Below are positions 57,140-64,000 of a stretch of 64,000 nucleotides of DNA, piece by piece. Each line of letters begins with the position of its first letter. Position 1 is the first letter of the stretch. The DNA lies in contig CADAUA010000005.1 of assembly GCA_902791035.1 (NCBI GenBank), positions 83,221 to 147,220 on the forward strand. The letters run 5' to 3'. Origin of the DNA: an uncultured Coriobacteriaceae bacterium. GTDB taxonomy: Bacteria > Actinomycetota > Coriobacteriia > Coriobacteriales > Atopobiaceae. Under the pieces are notes generated by a model. It saw only the letters and a list, made by a program, of their open reading frames with translations. It did not search any database and was not told the origin of the DNA. The translations under genes were made by a program, and so were the position numbers.

Positions 57140-59659
57140 ATGCCCACCCCCAGCACGAACAAGACCCGCCTCCCCGAGCTCCTCGCACCTGCGGGCGGGC
57201 CGGAGCCCTTCAACGCCGCCTTGGCGGCCGGCGCGGATGCCATCTACTGCGGGCTGGGCAACGACCTCAACGCCCGCCGCGGCGCACACAACTTCGACGA
57301 CGACTCCTTCCGCGCCGCATGCCGCCGGGCACATCTGGCGGGCACGCGCGTCTACGTGACCGTGAACGTCGCGGTCGCGCAGGACGAGATGCCCCAGGCG
57401 CTCGCGCTCGTCCGCCGGGCCTGGGTGCTGGGGGCCGACGCCTTTATCATCCAGGACTGGGGCCTTCTTTCCGAGATACGCCGCCGTTGGCCGCAGGTGG
57501 AGTGCCACGTGTCCACCCAGGCCAACGTCCACGACGCGCGGGGCGTGGCGTGGTGCCGCGAGCTGGGCGTGGAGCGGGTCACGCTCTCCCGCGAGCTCTC
57601 TGCACGCGAGATCTCCCGCATCGCCAGGGAGGGCGTGGAGCTCGAGTGCTTCGGGCACGGGGCCCTCTGCTTCTGCTACTCGGGCGTGTGCATGATGAGC
57701 TCGCTCTCGGGCGGGCGCTCCGCCAACCGCGGCCTCTGCGCCCAGCCCTGCCGCCTGCCCTACGAGCTGGTGGACGAGGACGGGAGCCGTCTCTCCCGCG
57801 AGGGTTGGGACCGCGCGCTCTGTCCGCGCGACTATTGCACGATCGATGACCTGCCCGCCATGGTGGAGGCGGGCGTGGGCTCCCTCAAGGTCGAGGGCCG
57901 CATGAAGGCGCCGGACTACGTGTACGCGGTCGTGCGTGCCTACCGCGGGGCGCTCGACGCCCTCGCCGCGGCCAACAAGGACCCCCGCGCCGACGCCGAC
58001 CGCCACCGCCTGCTCAAGCGGGCCTTCAACCGCGACTTCACTGACGCCTACCTCTGGGGCCGCTCCGGCAACGAGATGATGAGCTACGAGCGGTCCAACA
58101 ACCGTGGCGAGCTGGTGGGCGAGGTCGTGGCGGCCAGGCCGCTCGAGGACACCATGGTGCGCCGAGGTGGCGGCAACGGCGGCCGCGAGCGCATGCGCCG
58201 CCACACCCAGGCCGACGTGACCCTGCGCCTGGACCAGCCGGTGGGCGAGAACGACCTCCTGGAGCTGCGGCCCCTCTCCGACCCCACGCAGTTTCTGACC
58301 GTGCGCGCCCCGCACGACGTGGCGGCCGGCCAGACCGTGACCTGCCGGGCCTCGCGCGTGGTGGAGAAGGGCTCGCTCGTACGGGTGATCCGCTCGGAGC
58401 GCCTGATGGGGGAGTCCGCCCGCGTGGCGGACGCGGATGTGCCCCGCCGCCGGCCGGTGGACGTGCACGTGGTGGCGCGGCTGGGCCAGCCCTTCCGCGT
58501 GACCCTCGCCACCTGCGACGGCGTCGCCACGGCCACGGCCGAGGGCTTCGTGGTGGAGGCGGCCCGGACCCGCGCCGTGAGCGAGAAGGACCTGGTGGAG
58601 CACGTGGGCCGCATGGGGCAGAGCCCCTTCGAGGCCGCGAGCTTCCGGGTGGAGCTGGACCCCGGCTGTGGCATGGGCTTCTCGGCCGTGCATGCGGTGC
58701 GCGCCAGGGCCTGCGAGCTCCTGGAGCGGGAGCTCCTGGCCCCCTATGAGGCGCGCGAGCGCGAGACGGTGCTGGCGCCGGACGCGGCGCAGGTCGGGCG
58801 GGACCTCGTGGCGGTCCGCGAGGCCGCCGGCGTGGCGCAGCCGGACCCCATGGCGCGCCCAGCGCCCGAGGTCTGCGCGCTCGTGGCCACGCCACAGGCG
58901 GCCCGCGCGGCTCTCGCCGCCGGTGCCACCCGCCTTTACGCCCCCGGCGACGAGCTCCTGGCTCGCGAGGGCTGGCCCGATGGCGTGATCCCCTGGCTCG
59001 ACGAGGTGTGTCGCGAGGACGACCACGGGCGCCTGGACCCCTTCGTGCGCGCGGGCCGGCCCGTGGGCGTGGGCAACGTGTCGGAGCTGGCGCTGGCTCG
59101 CGAGCGCGGCGCCCTGGCCGAGGTCCGCACCTGCGTGCCCGTCCACAACGCCTCCTGCGTGGCGGCGCTCGAGGCCGCCGGAGCGGCGGGCCTCTGGCTC
59201 TCTCCCGAGCTCGCCCTCGAGGAGCTCGCCCAGGTGGCGGGCTCGGCCAGCGTGCCGGTGGGGCTCGTGGTCTCGGGCCGCGCCCGGGCGATGACGAGCG
59301 AGCACTGCGTCCTGCAGGTGGCCGACCAGTGCGTCCACGACTGCGAGCGCTGCGAGCTGCGCCAGCGCCGCCTCTCCCTGCGCGACGTGGACGGCAACCT
59401 CCTGCCGGTGCGGACCGACGCCAACGGCCGCTCGCGCATCTGGGCGGCGCATCCCCTCGATGCCACGCCCCAGACTGGCGACCTTCTTGCCTGCGGCATC
59501 ACGCGCCTCATGGTGGACGCCCTGTTGCTCACGCCGGAGGAGACGACCTTCCAGGTGGCGCGGGCGGTGCGGGCGCTCGAGGCGGCCCAGGCTGGCAGGA
59601 GGCCTGCCCAGCGCCTGGCCGGTGCCACCTCGGGCCACCTCTTCATGCGGATCGGCTAG
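57140..59659 (+). CDS. U32-family protein (RlhA/TrhP-like)
   Basis: An 839-residue U32 protein. The N-terminal barrel starts LPELLAPAGGPEPFNAALAA, followed by HVSTQANV. The Cys-rich core CFCYSGVCMMSSLSGGRS...RGLCAQPCR (cited in parts) near residues 176-212 supplies the ligands for an iron-sulfur cluster, and a later Cys is in CPRDYC. A C-terminal DUF3656-like region extends to the end. Although named collagenase-like peptidases, members are now known as tRNA or rRNA hydroxylases (TrhP, RlhA). ATG 57140 follows TAAGGAGCG. Length is greater than the 450-650 usual, because of the extended C-terminal part. Confidence 0.88.
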   Translation: MPTPSTNKTRLPELLAPAGGPEPFNAALAAGADAIYCGLGNDLNARRGAHNFDDDSFRAACRRAHLAGTRVYVTVNVAVAQDEMPQALALVRRAWVLGADAFIIQDWGLLSEIRRRWPQVECHVSTQANVHDARGVAWCRELGVERVTLSRELSAREISRIAREGVELECFGHGALCFCYSGVCMMSSLSGGRSANRGLCAQPCRLPYELVDEDGSRLSREGWDRALCPRDYCTIDDLPAMVEAGVGSLKVEGRMKAPDYVYAVVRAYRGALDALAAANKDPRADADRHRLLKRAFNRDFTDAYLWGRSGNEMMSYERSNNRGELVGEVVAARPLEDTMVRRGGGNGGRERMRRHTQADVTLRLDQPVGENDLLELRPLSDPTQFLTVRAPHDVAAGQTVTCRASRVVEKGSLVRVIRSERLMGESARVADADVPRRRPVDVHVVARLGQPFRVTLATCDGVATATAEGFVVEAARTRAVSEKDLVEHVGRMGQSPFEAASFRVELDPGCGMGFSAVHAVRARACELLERELLAPYEARERETVLAPDAAQVGRDLVAVREAAGVAQPDPMARPAPEVCALVATPQAARAALAAGATRLYAPGDELLAREGWPDGVIPWLDEVCREDDHGRLDPFVRAGRPVGVGNVSELALARERGALAEVRTCVPVHNASCVAALEAAGAAGLWLSPELALEELAQVAGSASVPVGLVVSGRARAMTSEHCVLQVADQCVHDCERCELRQRRLSLRDVDGNLLPVRTDANGRSRIWAAHPLDATPQTGDLLACGITRLMVDALLLTPEETTFQVARAVRALEAAQAGRRPAQRLAGATSGHLFMRIG

Positions 59660-59697
59660 TCCGGACGCGGGCTGGCGGCAGGGAGGCGGGGGATGTC

Positions 59698-59778
59698 GCG
59701 CCGTATGCACCGCCCGGCCGACAATAGCGCGCCGTATACACCGGCCCCTGGACAATAACGCGCCGTCTCAGTGCATGG
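59698..59778. repeat. 31-bp tandem repeat, locus 2
   Basis: Two full 31-nt units (59698-59728 and 59729-59759) start GCGCCGTATGCACC or GCGCCGTATACACC and end ACAATAGC/ACAATAAC, then a partial third (from 59760, GCGCCGTC). The same unit type appears at 41890-41920. They lie between the U32 gene and the NifU-like gene. Confidence 0.75.
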
Positions 59779-59915
59779 TTCCGCGCGCGGACCGGCCCCA
59801 AATCGGGCTCCCCACATCGGGCCGAGGCGTATGGCGGCGACAAAAACGGGTACCATGGGACGGTCACCACATATAACATCGACGCGCTAGGAATTAGCGC
59901 CGGGAGGCAAGCACC

Positions 59916-60152
59916 ATGGCAGTGAACAAGGAACTCCTCGAGGCCACCATCGACGTCATCCGCCAGAGCCTGCAGGCCGACGGCGGCGACATCGCCCTCA
60001 TCGACTGCACGGACGACGGCGTGGTCACGCTGGAGATGCAGGGTGCCTGCGCGGGCTGCCCCCTCTCCGCCTACGACATGTCCGACGGCATCGAGCGCAT
60101 CCTCAAGGAGCACGTGCCCGGCGTCACCCGCGTGCAGCCCGCCGTGCTCTAG
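59916..60152 (+). CDS. NifU C-terminal-domain Fe-S protein
   Basis: A 78-residue NifU-like scaffold: VIRQSLQADGGDIALIDC and the cluster-binding Cys pair in GACAGCPLS (about residues 46-54). Such small Nfu proteins carry or deliver iron-sulfur clusters; the neighbouring U32 enzyme needs one, but the link is only positional. ATG 59916 has CCGGGAGG upstream, and lgt follows 15 nt after its stop. Confidence 0.9.
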   Translation: MAVNKELLEATIDVIRQSLQADGGDIALIDCTDDGVVTLEMQGACAGCPLSAYDMSDGIERILKEHVPGVTRVQPAVL

Positions 60153-60167
60153 GTCGCGTGACACCCC

Positions 60168-60995
60168 GTGTGGCTCAATGACCTCTACCAGTCGCTGAAC
60201 CCCATCGCCTTTACGGTGGGGCCCTTCTCGGTGCGCTGGTACGGCCTGGCCTACCTGGCCGGCTTCGTGGTGGCGGCGCTCGTGATGCGCGCGGTGGCCA
60301 GGCGCTGGCGCCTCGACATCACGGACGACGACCTCACAAGCGTGGTCATAGCCGTGGCCTTTGGCGTGATCGTCGGCGCCAGGGTCTTCTACGTGGTCTT
60401 CTACGGCGCCGGCTACTACCTGGAGCACCCGCTGGAGGTGTTCGCGCTCAACAAGGGCGGCATGAGCTTCCACGGGGGCCTCTGGGGGGCCATCATAGGC
60501 GGCGCGCTGGAGTGCCGCAGGCTCGGCCTCTCCATCCCCACCGTGGCCGACCTGGCCGTGACGGGTGCGCCCTGGGGGCTCTTCTTCGGCCGGTGTGCCA
60601 ACTTCGTGAACGGCGAGCTCTGGGGCAAGCCCACCGACCTGCCCTGGGGGGTCATGTTCGCCACCGGGGGAGACGTGTATCGCCATCCCTCCCAGCTCTA
60701 CGAGGCCATCCTCGAGGGGCTGGTCATGTTCTGCGTGCTCTGGGCCCTCTCGCGCCGGGTGCCGCCGCGGCCCCAGGGGACCTTCCTGGGCACCTTCCTG
60801 GCGCTCTACGGGGTCTTCCGCTTCCTGATCGAGTTCGTGCGCCTGCCGGACGCCCAGCTGGGCTACCTCCTGGGCACGGACTGGCTGACCATGGGGCAGT
60901 GCCTGTCGCTGCCCCTGGTGGCGCTGGGTATAGGGCTCCTGGTGTATGCGGGTCGCGCGCGGCGGCCGCAGGTGGGACACTTGGCGCAGGGGTAG
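60168..60995 (+). CDS. lgt: Prolipoprotein diacylglyceryl transferase
   Basis: A 275-residue membrane enzyme with about 7 helices. Key segments are the early RWYGLAYLAGF, MSFHGGLWG, the signature GRCANFVNGELWGKPT with Arg and Asn, and RHPSQLYEA. It attaches diacylglycerol to the lipobox Cys of lipoproteins such as the tannase and cyclophilin in this window. It begins with GTG 60168, 15 bp after the NifU-like gene, so the two are probably co-transcribed. Confidence 0.94.
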   Translation: MWLNDLYQSLNPIAFTVGPFSVRWYGLAYLAGFVVAALVMRAVARRWRLDITDDDLTSVVIAVAFGVIVGARVFYVVFYGAGYYLEHPLEVFALNKGGMSFHGGLWGAIIGGALECRRLGLSIPTVADLAVTGAPWGLFFGRCANFVNGELWGKPTDLPWGVMFATGGDVYRHPSQLYEAILEGLVMFCVLWALSRRVPPRPQGTFLGTFLALYGVFRFLIEFVRLPDAQLGYLLGTDWLTMGQCLSLPLVALGIGLLVYAGRARRPQVGHLAQG

Positions 60996-61160
60996 GCGTC
61001 CGAGCGCAGGCGTAGGCGGCAGGGCGCAGGTACGGGCGCGGCAAGTGGCTTTGAGCCCGACTCAGGCCGGCAGACAATGGTAGGATTCGAGTGCGAATAA
61101 CCTGCGGCTGGTGACCCTGTGCCCCAGCCCCTACCTACTCCCCGGGGTGACCTGACCCAA

Positions 61161-63767
61161 ATGGCAAACAAGAACGCCGCTCCTGCGGCCCCCAAGTCCC
61201 GCGGCCGCTACGTGGCCTCCCTCGACGGCCTGCGCGCCATCTGCTGCATCGCCGTCGTCCTCTACCACATGAGCCTCACGTGGTGTCAGGGCGGACTTCT
61301 GGGCGTGACCGTCCTCTTCGTCCTCTCCGGCTACCTGGCCACGGCCGGCCTCATGCGCGAGATGGGCCGCACGGGCACCATCAGCATCGGCGGCTACCTC
61401 AAGCGCCGTGTGTGGCGCCTGCTGCCCCAGGTGGTGGCCTTCCTGCTGGTCACGGCCTGCCTCACCTCGGTGGTGGATCACGTGCTCTTCACCAAGCTCC
61501 GTCAGGACTTCCTGCCGGCCCTCTTCGGCTTCCTCAACTGGGCCAAGATCTTTGGCAACGAGTCCTACTTCGCCGCTGCCGAGGCCCCCTCGCCCCTCAC
61601 GCACTTCTGGTCGCTGGCCATCGAGTGGCAGTTCTTCCTCGTGTGGCCGCCCATCCTGCTCCTGCTCCTCAAGGGCGGCACGCGCCGCCGTCCTCTGGAG
61701 ATCGGCCTGGGCGTGGCCGTGGTCGCGTCCGCCGTCCTCATGGCCGTGCTCTACGTGCCCAACGCCGACCCCTCGCGCACCTACTACGGGACCGACACCC
61801 GCGCCCAGAGCCTGCTGCTGGGTGCCCTTCTCGCCGTGGCCTGGCCCATGGGCCGCCATTCCAGCCATCCAGTCTCCGAGTACGACGGCACGGCGCAGAC
61901 GGCCCTCAACGTGGCCTCGGTGGCCGCGCCGGTCCTCCTCGTGGTTCTCATGGTCGTGACGAACGGCTACTCGTCCTTCTCCTACTACGGCGGCACGCTC
62001 CTGGTGTCCGCCGTCGCGGCGGTGGCCCTGGCGGCCCTGCTCGTGCCCGGCACCTGGGGCGAGAGGGCCCTCTCGGCCAAGCCGCTCGCCTGGATCGGTA
62101 AGCGATCCTACGCCATCTACCTCTGGCACTATCCCATCGTGGAGCTCCTCAACCCCCGCAACGCCACCACCCCCAAGACTTGGTGGGAGATCGTGCTGCA
62201 GGTGGTCCTCGTGATCGCCGTGGCCGAGGCCAGCTACGAGCTGGTGGAGAAGCCCTTCTCGCATGGGCTGGAGGGCCTGGGCCTGCCCTGGCCGGGCAAG
62301 AAGGACCCGGATGGCAAGAAGGGCGCCGCTGCAAGCGAGGATGCGGCAGCCAACAAGGGCGGCGCCGCCGGCGCGACTACCGGCAAGGATGCGGCCGCCG
62401 GCGCGACTACCGGCAAGGACGCGGCCGCTGGCGCGGGCACCGCCAAGGGCCGAGGCACCAGGCGCTCCGCGGGCAAGACCGGCCCCTTCGGCCTCACCCT
62501 GCCCCAGCTGGCGGGCGTCGTGGCCTCGGCCGTGCTGGTGGTGTGGACCGCCGTGGCCCTGGCCGTGGTGCCCGACGCCGGTGCCGCCGCCAAGACCGAC
62601 CAGCCCGTGGTCATGCGCGCGAGCCTCAAGAAGCCGCTCGTGGACGGCGTGTACGACGTTGTGCTCATCGGCGACTCCGTGTCGCTCGGCGCGCATGACA
62701 ACCTGGCCGCCGAGTTCCCCCACGGCCTCATGGACACCCAGGGCAGCCGCCAGGTGGCGGCAGGCATCGAGGTCCTGCAGGGCTATCTGGACGATGGCGT
62801 GGTGGGCGACACGGTGGTCATCTCGCTCGGCACGAACGGCTACCTGGAGGACGAGGACCTGGAGCAGATCCACACCATGGTTGGCGACGAGCGCCAGCTC
62901 TACTTCGTGAACCTGCGCTCGCCCAACAGCAAGGACGTGGAGAACAACGCGAACATCGACAAGATCGTGGCCAAGTACGACAACGTTCACCTGATCGACT
63001 GGTACTCAGCGACCCAGGGCCACGACGACTACATGGGACCCGACGGCATCCACCTGACCTGGGACGGCCGCGACGCCTACGCCGCGCTCGTGCGCGACAC
63101 GATTGGCTACGAGGAGCCCACGGACGTGAACACCCGCTACGACGTGACCTTCGTGGGCGACGACGTGGCCCTCGATGCCGCGGATCAGCTGGCCTCGGCC
63201 TTCCCGCAGGGCGCGATAGACACCGCGGACCGCACGCCCCAGGAGGCTGCCGACAAGATCAAGGAGTACATAGAGACCGGCGTCGTGGGCGACGACATCG
63301 TGGTGGCCATGGCCTCGGACGCGATCCTGGACGAGGGGTCTATCACTACGATCGTGGAGGCCGCGGGCGAGCGGAACGTGTGGATCTACACCGCGCGCAC
63401 GGCCGCCAACTTCTGTGGCGCGAACAACGATGCCATCAAGAAGGTCGCCGAGTCGCACGACAACGTGCACGTGGTCGACTGGTACGAGGCCTCGGCCGGG
63501 CATGACGACTACCTGGCGAGCGACGGCGCCCACCTCACCGAGAGCGGGGCGACCGCCTACGCGCAGGTCCTTCTCGATGCCATGGGCAGGGCTTGGGGAC
63601 AGGCCGGCAGCGGTGACGCGACCGCGGCCGATGAGACCGCTGCGGAGGGGACGGACGGTGACGGCACGACCACCGGCACCGATGGCAGCGCGTCTACCAG
63701 CACTGACGTCACAACCGGGACCGACGGCAACACCATGACCTCCGGCTCCACGGGCGGCAACGCGTAG
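61161..63767 (+). CDS. OatA-like acyltransferase with two SGNH domains
   Basis: An 868-residue envelope acyltransferase. The N-terminal acyltransferase-3 domain has about 10 helices and starts YVASLDGLRAICCIAVVLYH, with FVLSGY and the HFWSLAIEWQFF motif. A linker has two copies of AAGATTGKDA. A further helix near residue 460 leads to an extracellular SGNH domain with Ser506 (GDSVSLG), Asp628 and His631 (DGIHLT). A second SGNH-like domain follows, with Asp668 in place of Ser (GDDVAL) and Asp788/His791 kept (DGAHLT), then a Thr/Gly-rich tail. OatA-type enzymes O-acetylate muramic acid or other wall glycans. Only the first SGNH domain appears competent. ATG 61161 has no strong ribosome-binding site. 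Confidence 0.88.
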   Translation: MANKNAAPAAPKSRGRYVASLDGLRAICCIAVVLYHMSLTWCQGGLLGVTVLFVLSGYLATAGLMREMGRTGTISIGGYLKRRVWRLLPQVVAFLLVTACLTSVVDHVLFTKLRQDFLPALFGFLNWAKIFGNESYFAAAEAPSPLTHFWSLAIEWQFFLVWPPILLLLLKGGTRRRPLEIGLGVAVVASAVLMAVLYVPNADPSRTYYGTDTRAQSLLLGALLAVAWPMGRHSSHPVSEYDGTAQTALNVASVAAPVLLVVLMVVTNGYSSFSYYGGTLLVSAVAAVALAALLVPGTWGERALSAKPLAWIGKRSYAIYLWHYPIVELLNPRNATTPKTWWEIVLQVVLVIAVAEASYELVEKPFSHGLEGLGLPWPGKKDPDGKKGAAASEDAAANKGGAAGATTGKDAAAGATTGKDAAAGAGTAKGRGTRRSAGKTGPFGLTLPQLAGVVASAVLVVWTAVALAVVPDAGAAAKTDQPVVMRASLKKPLVDGVYDVVLIGDSVSLGAHDNLAAEFPHGLMDTQGSRQVAAGIEVLQGYLDDGVVGDTVVISLGTNGYLEDEDLEQIHTMVGDERQLYFVNLRSPNSKDVENNANIDKIVAKYDNVHLIDWYSATQGHDDYMGPDGIHLTWDGRDAYAALVRDTIGYEEPTDVNTRYDVTFVGDDVALDAADQLASAFPQGAIDTADRTPQEAADKIKEYIETGVVGDDIVVAMASDAILDEGSITTIVEAAGERNVWIYTARTAANFCGANNDAIKKVAESHDNVHVVDWYEASAGHDDYLASDGAHLTESGATAYAQVLLDAMGRAWGQAGSGDATAADETAAEGTDGDGTTTGTDGSASTSTDVTTGTDGNTMTSGSTGGNA

Positions 63768-63818
63768 CCAACGGGATCTCGGCCGGCAGCAGCCAGCAGT
63801 CATCCTTACACGTCACCA

Positions 63819-63849
63819 CAAAGGGGCTCCCGTCGCGGGAGCCCCTTTG
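63819..63849 (+). terminator. Terminator hairpin after the acyltransferase gene
   Basis: Perfect 14-bp stem CAAAGGGGCTCCCG (63819-63832) with its complement at 63836-63849 and a 3-nt loop, ending CCTTTG. It coincides with the 38-bp module of the following repeat array. Confidence 0.7.
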
Positions 63850-64000
63850 CTACGCGGACCCGCACGTAAGCTCCGCAAGTCCGCCCTTATCTCCCGCGGG
63901 TCTGCACGTTAGCACCGCGGGACCGCACGTTTGCCCGCCGCCGGAGCACGTTTGCGGCCCACAAACGGGCAGCCGCCACCGCTGCCCTTATGTCCCGCAA
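63850..64000. repeat. Modular 21/38-bp repeat array, locus 2 (inverted)
   Basis: Read on the minus strand, this tract has the same modules as the array at 56662. A 38-bp hairpin unit ends TTTGTGGGCC, and then come five 21-bp units (two GCAAACGTGC, one GCTAACGTGC, one AGATAAGGGC and one GCTTACGTGC type). The last of these runs into the 38-bp hairpin at 63819-63849. It is oriented opposite to locus 1 and reaches the window edge, so its full extent is unknown. Confidence 0.8.

Overview
The window is GC-rich, densely coded and bacterial. GC-rich codon use, single-membrane architecture (Tad pilus genes without a secretin, class A PBP, lipoproteins with actinobacterial-style lipoboxes, CarD) and family resemblance suggest a host-associated actinobacterium of the Coriobacteriia, probably Atopobiaceae/Olsenella-like. 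That assignment is inferred from gene content alone. There is no phage, transposase, CRISPR array or rRNA operon; one tRNA gene (Phe) is present.

Region 1 (1-10.65 kb) is a co-directional catabolic island. It encodes two related esterases (the first cut by the window edge), a DUF1537 four-carbon acid-sugar kinase, an iron-containing alcohol dehydrogenase, a DapA/NanA-superfamily aldolase, a PdxA2-like dehydrogenase, an MFS transporter, a sialidase-fold BNR protein and a YhcH/NanQ-like protein. The kinase/PdxA2 pair is the known module that turns four-carbon acid sugars into dihydroxyacetone phosphate. The whole combination looks like a route for an esterified acidic carbohydrate whose identity I cannot determine. 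A P-type Ca2+-ATPase, a small XRE regulator and the ribosome-assembly GTPase RsgA follow (10.8-15.4 kb).

Region 2 (15.8-25.7 kb) is a Gram-positive-type Tad/Flp pilus operon: cpaB, tadZ, tadA, tadB, tadC, flp, several TadE/TadG-like pseudopilins, then DUF192 and zinc-ribbon/FHA proteins, mostly translationally coupled. A DUF2207 membrane protein and a small partner follow. Then come tRNA-Phe with a tRNA-like fragment upstream, dinB with an SOS box, and acylphosphatase.

Region 3 (30.5-38.8 kb) holds DegV, a Tat-exported lipoprotein tannase (subtype B), a secreted beta-helix protein, an HxlR regulator with an NAD(P)-binding partner, a lipoprotein cyclophilin and CarD. Region 4 (39-64 kb) is housekeeping and envelope: ACT protein, citrate synthase, HAD phosphatase, Kup, S10 carboxypeptidase, RlmKL-like methyltransferase, phosphoglucomutase, a C39-like pseudopeptidase, ArgR, class A PBP, TyrS, U32 protein, NifU-like protein, Lgt and a large OatA-like acyltransferase with two SGNH domains.

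The intergenic regions are unusually structured. They hold at least five families of short repeats: two dispersed palindromes, a 64-bp tandem array, modular 21/38-bp arrays at two loci, and 31-bp units at two loci. There is also a MITE-like inverted repeat. Together with the catabolic island, the tandem-SGNH acyltransferase and an Ada-like Cys motif in a pilus protein, these are the most interesting features.
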